Of a stretch of DNA of 8,564 nucleotides, positions 1 to 6,892 are shown piece after piece. Within the stretch, counting starts at the first letter, position 1, and every line of letters begins with the position of its first letter. The position numbers were made by a program, and so were the translations under genes. Under the pieces are notes generated by a model, which saw nothing but the letters and a program-made list of their open reading frames with translations, did not search any database and was not told where the DNA came from. Origin of the DNA: Pseudomonadota bacterium (lineage in GTDB: Bacteria > Pseudomonadota > Gammaproteobacteria > Natronospirales > REEB76); assembly GCA_021779005.1 (NCBI GenBank), contig JAJYBN010000039.1, positions 1 to 8,564 of the forward strand, written 5' to 3'.

Positions 1-752
<752 letters not shown>

Positions 753-772
753 GAGCTGCGCTTCCTGAATAC

Positions 773-811
773 AAAAAAAGCCACGTCGTTACCGGATTGG
801 CGGCGGGTGGC
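773..811 (-). promoter_or_regulatory. Terminator-like hairpin plus T7 tract in the atp leader
   Basis: On the minus strand, GCCAC (811-807) can pair perfectly with GTGGC (784-780), and the second arm is followed at once by seven T residues (779-773). The loop is 22 bases, so the 5-bp stem is weak, though short inner pairings (CCG with CGG) could help. It sits between the predicted atp promoter and the atpI ribosome binding site, where an attenuator could act. It could equally be chance. Confidence 0.28.
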
Positions 812-847
812 GACTCCAAAAGCACACAAGCCTGTGGAGAGCCGCGT

Positions 848-876
848 ATTTTAACGGGCTAGGCGGGTATCTTCAA
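848..876 (-). promoter_or_regulatory. Sigma70-type promoter for the atp operon
   Basis: Reading the minus strand, TTGAAG (876-871, 4 of 6 matches to the -35 consensus) is separated by exactly 17 bases from TAAAAT (853-848, 5 of 6 matches to the -10 consensus). Transcription would start near 841, giving a leader of about 90 bases before the atpI ATG. It lies in the gap between the parB stop and atpI, where an atp promoter is expected. This is a sequence prediction only. Confidence 0.6.
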
Positions 877-893
877 TGAATTTAAGGCAGGAA

Positions 894-927
894 CAACTGT
901 AAATGCGGTTAGCCAAGAACAGTTGGC
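894..927 (-). repeat. Overlapping inverted repeats just after parB
   Basis: Immediately downstream of the parB stop, the minus strand reads GCCAA (927-923), six bases, then TTGGC (916-912), a 5-bp hairpin. The heptamer CAACTGT (925-919) can instead pair with ACAGTTG (900-894), a 7-bp stem with an 18-base loop. The two structures share bases and exclude each other. Neither is followed by a T tract, so a classical intrinsic terminator is not supported. Confidence 0.3.
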
Positions 928-928
928 A

Positions 929-1828
929 TTAGCGGATGCGTTTCAGGATGCCGTCCAGTTCATCGAGGCTGGAATAATGGATGATGAGCCGGCCCTTGCC
1001 ACCACTTGCGATCTCCACGTCGACCTTGGCGCCGAGTTTCTGCGTGAGCTCGGTCTCCAACTGGCGGATATTGGGATCCACCCGCCGTGTGCCTCTGGCG
1101 GGGCCACCATTTTCCTTGAGCAGGCGGCGCACCAGGCTTTCGGTTTCGCGCACCGACAGGTGCCGGGCCACCACCCGCCGGGCAGCATCGGTCTGGGCTG
1201 CGCCCTTGAGCGCCAGCAATGCGCGTGCGTGCCCCATCTCCAGGTCACCACGTTGCACATGGTCCTTGACCGCGTCGGTGAGCTCCAGCAACCGCAGCAG
1301 GTTGCTGACCGCGGCGCGTGAACGGCCCACGGCCTCCGAGGCCTGCTGGTGGGTCATGTCGAATTCGCTGATGAGCCGCTGCAGGGCCTGGGCTTCTTCC
1401 AGTGGGTTGAGGTTTTCGCGCTGAATGTTCTCGATGAGCGCCATGGCAATGGCGGTGCGGTCCGGAACATCCCGAATTACTGCCGGGATCTGGTGCAGCC
1501 CGGCCATCTGGGCGGCTCGCCAGCGGCGTTCGCCGGCGATGATCTCGTAACGGCGCGGTCCCGCAAGTTGAACCCCATCCGTATGCGTGTTGTCGGGCCG
1601 CACTACGATGGGCTGTACCAGCCCCTGGGCCTTGATGGAGTCAGCCAGATCCTGGAGGCCTTCCGGATGCATGTGCATGCGCGGCTGGAATTTGCCCGGC
1701 TGGATCAGGTCCACCGGTATATCGCGCATCTCCTCGGAACCGGTATCCGTGTCCAGTGCAGGCAGGGCTCCGCCCAACAGTGCGTCCAACCCACGTCCCA
1801 AGCCCTTGCGTTTCACCGCCACCTTCAC
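929..1828 (-). CDS. parB: Chromosome partitioning protein ParB (Spo0J family)
   Basis: ParB binds parS sites, spreads as a CTP-dependent clamp, and works with ParA to segregate replication origins. The 299-residue protein has the expected parts in order: a basic N-terminus with GLGRGLDALL (about 9-18), which in this family contacts ParA; the CTP-binding core with GERRWRAA (99-106) and ENIQRENLNPLEEA (133-146); a helix-turn-helix region at about 158-182 (MTHQQASEAVGRSRAAVSNL); and the C-terminal dimerisation domain ending SSLDELDGILKRIR. Compared with my memory of the Pseudomonas protein, about ten extra residues lie between VVRP and YEIIAGERR (roughly 79-92). The start is GTG at 1828-1826, overlapping the parA stop as GTGA, with a strong purine-rich Shine-Dalgarno (GAGGGAGG, 1837-1830). 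Coupling to parA is therefore likely. No canonical parS site was found in this window. Confidence 0.96.
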   Translation of the reverse strand: MKVAVKRKGLGRGLDALLGGALPALDTDTGSEEMRDIPVDLIQPGKFQPRMHMHPEGLQDLADSIKAQGLVQPIVVRPDNTHTDGVQLAGPRRYEIIAGERRWRAAQMAGLHQIPAVIRDVPDRTAIAMALIENIQRENLNPLEEAQALQRLISEFDMTHQQASEAVGRSRAAVSNLLRLLELTDAVKDHVQRGDLEMGHARALLALKGAAQTDAARRVVARHLSVRETESLVRRLLKENGGPARGTRRVDPNIRQLETELTQKLGAKVDVEIASGGKGRLIIHYSSLDELDGILKRIR

Positions 1829-2643
1829 GCCTCCCTCGAAGAACTGGGGATTGTAGCAGCAACACTGGAATCCGCACCGCGCTGTTTCTCCCGACGCAGC
1901 ATTTCGCCAGCCAGTGCCAGGTAGGCAAGCGCGCCGCGGGAAGTAGCGTCGTGCTTCAAGGCGGGCAAGCCGAAACTGGGAGCTTCCGCCAGACGTACGT
2001 TGCGCGGGATGACAGTGTTGTACACCTGCTGGCCGAAATGCTGGATGAGCTGCGAGGAGACCTCGTTGGCCAGGTTATTGCGCGGATCGAACATGGTGCG
2101 CAGCAGTCCCTCGATCTGCAACTGCGGATTTATATGCTTCAGCCGCTCGATGGTGGACATCAGGGCCGACAACCCTTCCAGCGCGTAGTACTCGCACTGC
2201 ATGGGGATCAGCACACTATCCGCCGCCACCAGTGCATTCACCGTAAGCAGGTTCAGCGAGGGTGGGCAATCGATGAGTACGTAATCGAGCTCGGCGCGTA
2301 TCTCGGCGAGTGCTTCCCGCAAGCGGCTCTCACGGCGCTCCGCGTTTATCAAGCCCACCTCTGCGGCAGTCAGATCGCTGTTGGCGGGCAGCAGCTTGAA
2401 GCCGGCGGTTTCCAGATTGACGAGCGCATTGCGGATGCGGGTCTCGCCCATGATCACTTCATAGGCGCCGTGGGCGAGCGTGTGCTTGTCGACGCCGCAG
2501 CCCATGGTGGCATTGCCCTGCGGATCCACATCCACCAGCAATACCCGGCGTTTGGTGGCCGCCAAAGAAGCCGCCAGATTCACGGCGGTGGTAGTCTTGC
2601 CGACGCCGCCTTTTTGATTGGTGATGGCGATAATGCGGGCCAT
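1825..2643 (-). CDS. parA: Chromosome partitioning ATPase ParA (Soj family)
   Basis: ParA is a deviant Walker ATPase that binds the nucleoid nonspecifically and is released by ParB-stimulated hydrolysis, driving origin movement. The 272-residue protein begins almost directly with the deviant Walker A motif KGGVGKTTT (11-19), whose lysine at 11 is the signature residue. Walker A-prime VDVDPQGN is at 37-44 and the Walker B region VLIDCPPS at 122-129. There is no N-terminal DNA-binding domain, so this is the chromosomal Soj type, not plasmid P1 type. The C-terminus (about 253-272) is a polar, probably flexible tail. The ATG at 2643-2641 is set by the position of the Walker A motif, but no Shine-Dalgarno is visible; the leader instead holds an inverted repeat ending three bases before the ATG. 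It lies 52 bases after rsmG and overlaps parB by four bases. Confidence 0.97.
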   Translation of the reverse strand: MARIIAITNQKGGVGKTTTAVNLAASLAATKRRVLLVDVDPQGNATMGCGVDKHTLAHGAYEVIMGETRIRNALVNLETAGFKLLPANSDLTAAEVGLINAERRESRLREALAEIRAELDYVLIDCPPSLNLLTVNALVAADSVLIPMQCEYYALEGLSALMSTIERLKHINPQLQIEGLLRTMFDPRNNLANEVSSQLIQHFGQQVYNTVIPRNVRLAEAPSFGLPALKHDATSRGALAYLALAGEMLRREKQRGADSSVAATIPSSSREA

Positions 2644-2645
2644 AT

Positions 2646-2681
2646 CAATTAGTTGGGGAGTAAGAAATAAGAAACTAATCG
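2646..2681 (-). repeat. Inverted repeat in the parA leader
   Basis: On the minus strand CGATTAGTT (2681-2673) and AACTAATTG (2654-2646) can form a 9-bp RNA stem with one G-U pair around an 18-base pyrimidine-rich loop. The last arm ends only two bases before the parA ATG. The spot normally used by a Shine-Dalgarno is therefore inside the stem and has no AGGA-like sequence. It could be an operator or a translational control hairpin; function is not known. Confidence 0.4.
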
Positions 2682-2695
2682 AGCAAACAAACTGA

Positions 2696-3337
2696 TCATC
2701 TCACTTCCTCATTCTTATGGATCTCCACCACACACCGGTGTGCCTTCAGTCCTGGTACCGTGAGCGGATGCACGCTGGCGTGGCAACCGGCCGGCAAGGC
2801 CTGTAACTCACCTGCCGGAGGCTGGCCTTTCATGGCCAAAAAAACCGCCTGCGGCGCGCCAAGATGGCCGGCGAGCTGCACGAAATCAAGCAGTGACGCG
2901 AACGCGCGGCTGACCACGGTAGCAAACAGCTCCAGGGGACGATAGTCCTCGGCGCGCGTGTGCACCACTTCCACGTTCCGCAGTCCAAGTGTCATGATCG
3001 CGTGGGTTACAAAGCGGGTCTTCTTGGCCTGGCTGTCCAGCAACACAAACCGCCGGTCCGGACAGGCCAGTGCCAGCGGGATGCCAGGCAGACCTGCACC
3101 GCACGCCACATCCACAATCCGATTGCCCTGCAGGAAGGGCAGCACGCTCAGGCTATCCAGCAGATGCTTGCTTACCATGTCCGTGGGTGCACGTATGGCG
3201 GTGAGATTATAGGCCGTGTTCCATTTGGCCAGCAGTGCGATGAAATCCAGCAGCGTCTGTTCCACCCCGGGCAACAGTTCCACATGCAGTCGTGCGCAGC
3301 CATGCACGAGCTGCGCCTTGAGGTCGGCGGATGTCAT
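2696..3337 (-). CDS. rsmG: 16S rRNA (guanine527-N7)-methyltransferase RsmG (GidB)
   Basis: RsmG transfers a methyl group from S-adenosylmethionine to N7 of G527 in 16S rRNA; loss of it gives low-level streptomycin resistance in several bacteria. The 213 residues match the family length (about 207 in E. coli). Family blocks are visible: WNTAYNLTAI (39-48), KHLLDSLSVLPFL (57-69), the SAM-binding motif I VDVACGAGLPGIPLA (75-89), LLDSQAKKTRFV (99-110) and the later VVSRAFASL (141-149). Motif I reads DVACGAG where many homologues have DVG-x-G-x-G, so its first glycine is alanine. The ATG at 3337-3335 gives the expected N-terminus but has no clear Shine-Dalgarno. It begins 24 bases after the ATPase gene upstream and is probably co-transcribed with it and with parAB. 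The usual partner mnmG is not adjacent. Confidence 0.96.
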   Translation of the reverse strand: MTSADLKAQLVHGCARLHVELLPGVEQTLLDFIALLAKWNTAYNLTAIRAPTDMVSKHLLDSLSVLPFLQGNRIVDVACGAGLPGIPLALACPDRRFVLLDSQAKKTRFVTHAIMTLGLRNVEVVHTRAEDYRPLELFATVVSRAFASLLDFVQLAGHLGAPQAVFLAMKGQPPAGELQALPAGCHASVHPLTVPGLKAHRCVVEIHKNEEVR

Positions 3338-3361
3338 GAGCGGGGCATCGCAAAATAATGT

Positions 3362-5158
3362 TTAATAATGAGTGGTGGGTGGTGGCACCACGCGCAGCAC
3401 TTCTTCCACCGTGGTCACGCCTTCCGCTACCTTCTGCGCGCCGCGCAGACGCAGCGGTTTCATGCCGGTACGCATGGCTTCCTGGCGCAGGGCATCCATG
3501 TCGAAATCAGCGGTGATGAGTTTCTTGATGGCGGGTGTAAACCCCATCATTTCGTACAGCCCGACACGCCCCTTGTACCCGGTGTTGCGGCACTCCAGGC
3601 AGCCGATGGCGTTGTAAACGCGTTTCGGTTTCTGTGCTTTCCAGGGCGCCACCAGGCTGTCCCACTCTTCATCGCTGAGCTGGGCTTCTTTCTTGCAATG
3701 CGGGCACAGGGTGCGCACCAGCCGCTGGGCGATGACCGCCAGCAGCGTGGACTGCAACAGGAATGGCTGCACGCCCAGATCCAGCAGGCGGCTGATGGAG
3801 GTCGGCGCATCGTTGGTATGCAGTGTGGATAACACCAGATGCCCGGTGAGTGACGCCTGCACCGCCATCTCGGCGGTCTCCGCGTCGCGGATCTCACCAA
3901 TCATGATGATGTCGGGATCCTGGCGCAGCAGCGTGCGCACACCACTGGCGAAGGTGAGGTCGATATTGGGCTGTACCTGCATCTGGTTGAGCGCCGGATC
4001 CACCATTTCGATGGGGTCTTCCACAGTACACACGTTCACGTCCGGCTTGGCGAGCTGCTTTAGGGTGGTATAGAGTGTGGTGGTCTTGCCCGAGCCCGTG
4101 GGCCCGGTCACCAGGATGATGCCATGGGGGTTATCGATCATCCCCTGCCAGAATTTCTCGTCCTGCTCCGAAATACCGAGTTCGCGGTAACTCCGCAACA
4201 GCACCGTGGGATCGAAGATACGCATCACCAGTTTCTCGCCGAAAGCGGTCGGCATGCTGGAGATGCGCAGTTCCACTTCCTGGCCGCTGGTGTTGCGCGT
4301 CTTGATGCGCCCGTCCTGGGGACGGCGTTTCTCGGAAATGTCCATGCGCGCCAGAATCTTGATGCGGCTGGTGACCGGTGTCAGCACCGCGACCGGGAAC
4401 TGATAGACCTGGTGCAGCACGCCGTCGATGCGGAAGCGGATCAGCCCGGCTTCGCGGCGCGGCTCGATATGGATGTCGCTGGCGCGCTGGTCGAAGGCGT
4501 ATTGCAACAGCCAGTCGACGATGCTGACCACGTGCTGGTCGTTGACGTCGAGCTTGCCGGCACGGCTCAGTTCTATGAGTTGTTCGAAATTCTGGATGCC
4601 GGTGGCGGCGGTGCCGACATTCTGGCTCTCGGCGCCGATCACCGATCGGGAGATGGAATAGAACTCCACCAGATAGCGCGCGATATCATCCGGATTGGAT
4701 AGCACGCGCCGGATCTTCTTCTGCTGTATCTGGTTGATCTCACGCTCCCATTCACGCTCGTAAGGCTCGGCGGTGGCTACCACGATCTCGTCCCCCGTGA
4801 CCTCCACCGGCAGCACCTTGAAGCGCGAGGCATAACCCTGGGAGATCACCCCGGTGATGCGGCGCATGTCGAGTTTCAGGGGATCGATGCGGAAATAGGG
4901 GAGCTTGACCTTCTCGGCCAGCCACGCGGTCAGGCTCTCGACGGTGAGTGGCACGTTCGGCTGGCGCGCATCCGGCCAGCCGCGTTTGCCGATCACCGAC
5001 AGCGGATGCTGATCGTCGTACGCACCTCGCTGTGCGAGCCCACGCAACAGGGCGACACGCTCGGCGGTGAGCAGGCCGTCGGCTTCCAGCCAGGCGAGCA
5101 CCTCCAACAACGGCAGCTTGCGGTCGGGCTCGTTTTTAAGCGGGCGGGGACTGGACAT
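3362..5158 (-). CDS. GspE/PilB-family type II secretion or type IV pilus assembly ATPase
   Basis: Proteins of this family are cytoplasmic hexameric ATPases that drive pilin-like filament assembly in type II secretion or type IV pili. The 598-residue protein has an N-terminal domain of the MshEN/T2SSE_N type (about 75-170), then the full motor: Asp box region ASDIHIEPRREAGLIRFRID (226-245), Walker A GPTGSGKT (352-359), Walker B DPDIIMIGEIRD (414-425) and His box TGHLVLSTLHTND (438-450). A zinc-binding tetracysteine is intact (C485-x2-C488 and C520-x2-C523), as in GspE and PilB but not in the retraction ATPase PilT. All key residues are present, so it should be active. GGAG lies only two bases before the ATG at 5158, so the start is reasonable but not certain. 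No pilin, GspF/PilC or GspD gene is in the window, so GspE, PilB and MshE roles cannot be separated. It sits where mnmG is often found. Confidence 0.93.
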   Translation of the reverse strand: MSSPRPLKNEPDRKLPLLEVLAWLEADGLLTAERVALLRGLAQRGAYDDQHPLSVIGKRGWPDARQPNVPLTVESLTAWLAEKVKLPYFRIDPLKLDMRRITGVISQGYASRFKVLPVEVTGDEIVVATAEPYEREWEREINQIQQKKIRRVLSNPDDIARYLVEFYSISRSVIGAESQNVGTAATGIQNFEQLIELSRAGKLDVNDQHVVSIVDWLLQYAFDQRASDIHIEPRREAGLIRFRIDGVLHQVYQFPVAVLTPVTSRIKILARMDISEKRRPQDGRIKTRNTSGQEVELRISSMPTAFGEKLVMRIFDPTVLLRSYRELGISEQDEKFWQGMIDNPHGIILVTGPTGSGKTTTLYTTLKQLAKPDVNVCTVEDPIEMVDPALNQMQVQPNIDLTFASGVRTLLRQDPDIIMIGEIRDAETAEMAVQASLTGHLVLSTLHTNDAPTSISRLLDLGVQPFLLQSTLLAVIAQRLVRTLCPHCKKEAQLSDEEWDSLVAPWKAQKPKRVYNAIGCLECRNTGYKGRVGLYEMMGFTPAIKKLITADFDMDALRQEAMRTGMKPLRLRGAQKVAEGVTTVEEVLRVVPPPTTHY

Positions 5159-5184
5159 GGCTCCAGTGTAGTCAAAAGCCTCGG

Positions 5185-5201
5185 GGCCTGCACGGCAGGC
5201 C
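5185..5201 (-). terminator. GC-rich hairpin between the propeller gene and the GspE-like gene
   Basis: GGCCTGC (5201-5195 on the minus strand) and GCAGGCC (5191-5185) form a perfect 7-bp stem with a three-base loop, eight bases after the upstream stop codon. A short TTTT run follows only after about eight further bases, so this is at best a weak intrinsic terminator. It may instead limit read-through or stabilise the 3' end of the upstream transcript. Confidence 0.35.
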
Positions 5202-5208
5202 TGTAATC

Positions 5209-6807
5209 TCAGGGCTGCGCCAGCAGATGTCGCGGATCGTCGAGCTTCAGGCTGCTGATCCTGCCGCTCTTGATATCCACCCGCGCGATGCGGTTGTGGT
5301 TGGTATCGGCTACATAGAGATAGTCACCGGCTGCGCTCAGTCCCCCCGGCTCGTCGAATTCACCAGTGCCGCCGGCGAAAGTGGTCACGCGCCGCGTCTT
5401 CGCATCCAGCACTTTGATCTTGCTGTTGTAGGTATCCGCAATATAAAGTTGCCCCGCGTGCCAGGTGATACCGAGATCGTGTTGCAGACGCACAGTATCG
5501 CCGACGCCGTCAACGTCGCCGAAATCGAACAGTCCGGTACCCACCAGCGTGTGCACCTGGGCGCCCGGGCCGAAGCCAACTTGCCGTACGGCGCTGGCTT
5601 CTGGATCAGCCACGTACAGATACTTGCCATCGGTAGTCAGTCCGCTGGACTGCGCGAAACTTGCCTGTGCCAGTGATCCGTCATCGATGCCTTCCCGGCC
5701 ACTGCCGGCGTACAGATCGATGCTGTTCGTCAGTGGGTCGTAGCTCCACAACTGATGCTGGCCGGCCATGGCGATATACAGTACGCCGTCATGGAACAAC
5801 ACCGCCCAGGGTGTGTTCAGTTCCGCGTTGCGTGCCGGCATCGTTGTGCGGGTCATGTAGATCCGCTTGCCGTCGCCGGCGATGGTCGTGACCGTGCGTT
5901 TCACAAGATCGATCTTACGGATTGCATTATTGTCAGTGTCAGCTACATACAGAGTGTCAGCATTTGCCAGTGTCATGCCTTGAGGATAATGGAATTGCGC
6001 ATGTGCGTAATCGCCGTCCCGCAATCCGGGCTTGCCATCACCGATCACCGCCAGCACCTTGCCGCTGAGCGTAGCCATCACGATACGATCGTGGTTGGAA
6101 TCGGCGATAAACAGCCGGTCATGCTCCGCGTCCGCCAGCACTTTACCAGGATACAGCAAGGCAGTCTTGGGCATCTCCAAATGGATTCCACTGAACCACA
6201 AGGGTTTAGCATTTATCAAACCCCTGGCGCTGAATTCTTTGATCAATGAGCCGATGACCTTGTTCAATAATTCATACTGGCCTTCACCGGACACCTGGCC
6301 GACGACGTTGCCGGCAGGATCGATCACCGTGAGCGTGGGCCAGCCTTCGGCGCCGTACGCATTCCAGATCTGCATGTCCTTGTCGTTCACCACCGGATGA
6401 TCGATGCCGTAGCGCAGTACCACAGATTCGATATGTGCGGTCTTGCGCTCGGTGGCGAACTTGGCGGAATGCACCCCGATGATGACCAGCTTGCTGCCGT
6501 AGTTCTTTTGCAGCCTCTCCAGGTCGGGGATCACATGGAAACAATTGATGCAGCCGTAGGTCCAGAAATCCAGCAGCACCACCTTACCGCGCAGTTCCTG
6601 GAGGGTGACCGGCCGGCCGCCGGTATTGATCCAGTCGAGTTCTGCCGGAAATGCGGGCGCCGGCTGCTTGCCGGCCAGCGATGGCATATCTGCCGCCACT
6701 GACAAGGGCAGCGAATCGAGGCCCGTGGCCCAGCGCAGACCGGCGACCATGACGCCTGCGAGCAGCATCAAGGAAGCGGCAATCGCGATTCCACGAACGA
6801 TTTTCAC
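5209..6807 (-). CDS. Membrane-anchored thioredoxin-like / NHL-repeat protein (NHLRC2-like)
   Basis: This 532-residue protein fuses a thioredoxin fold to a beta-propeller, the architecture of human NHLRC2 and its bacterial relatives. After a basic start, residues about 5-24 form one hydrophobic segment, so the rest probably faces the periplasm as an anchored or secreted protein. The thioredoxin-like part (about 45-190) holds FWTYGCINC with cysteines at 86 and 89 and GWPT at 155-158, whose proline matches the cis-proline. Six NHL-type blades follow, marked by LYVADTDNNAIRKID-like stretches near 233, 286, 343, 397, 454 and 497. The propeller probably binds a partner; substrate is unknown. I chose GTG at 6807-6805 because GGGAG (6819-6815) precedes it by 7 bases and it gives a clean MKIVRG signal start. 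The longer frame, from GTG at 6837, lacks a ribosome binding site. It follows the alcohol dehydrogenase by 85 bases. Confidence 0.88.
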   Translation of the reverse strand: MKIVRGIAIAASLMLLAGVMVAGLRWATGLDSLPLSVAADMPSLAGKQPAPAFPAELDWINTGGRPVTLQELRGKVVLLDFWTYGCINCFHVIPDLERLQKNYGSKLVIIGVHSAKFATERKTAHIESVVLRYGIDHPVVNDKDMQIWNAYGAEGWPTLTVIDPAGNVVGQVSGEGQYELLNKVIGSLIKEFSARGLINAKPLWFSGIHLEMPKTALLYPGKVLADAEHDRLFIADSNHDRIVMATLSGKVLAVIGDGKPGLRDGDYAHAQFHYPQGMTLANADTLYVADTDNNAIRKIDLVKRTVTTIAGDGKRIYMTRTTMPARNAELNTPWAVLFHDGVLYIAMAGQHQLWSYDPLTNSIDLYAGSGREGIDDGSLAQASFAQSSGLTTDGKYLYVADPEASAVRQVGFGPGAQVHTLVGTGLFDFGDVDGVGDTVRLQHDLGITWHAGQLYIADTYNSKIKVLDAKTRRVTTFAGGTGEFDEPGGLSAAGDYLYVADTNHNRIARVDIKSGRISSLKLDDPRHLLAQP

Positions 6808-6814
6808 TTTGAGG

Positions 6815-6819
6815 CTCCC
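6815..6819 (-). promoter_or_regulatory. Ribosome binding site that decides the NHLRC2-like start
   Basis: GGGAG on the minus strand lies 7 bases before the GTG at 6807-6805. The in-frame GTG ten codons upstream (6837-6835) has no purine-rich sequence in front of it. This favours the shorter protein, which begins directly with a basic residue and then the hydrophobic segment. Confidence 0.65.
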
Positions 6820-6892
6820 GGTAAAAGTCAGATGCACAGCACTTAGACACGTCCCATGCAGGATTTATTACGCCTTCGACCAGAAAATGATT

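Noticed and set aside
1349..1924. A 191-codon plus-strand frame antisense to parB
   Set aside because: It shadows ParB, has no family resemblance, and covers the parA/parB junction without respecting it.
1756..2652. A 298-codon open frame on the plus strand, antisense to parA
   Set aside because: It mirrors the codon pattern of parA, has no recognisable domain or ribosome binding site, and ParA on the other strand is unmistakable.
3824..3832. A perfect DnaA box, TTATCCACA on the minus strand
   Set aside because: It is a single site inside the conserved LSTLHT codons of the ATPase His box, with no cluster or AT-rich unwinding region, so it is not evidence of oriC.
4526..4540. GACCACGTGCTGGTC, an inverted repeat with a CACGTG core like parS
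   Set aside because: The flanks do not fit the parS consensus and it lies in coding sequence of the ATPase.
4124..4702. A 192-codon plus-strand frame antisense to the GspE-like ATPase
   Set aside because: The minus strand carries all the ATPase motifs; the antisense product is low-complexity and unrecognised.
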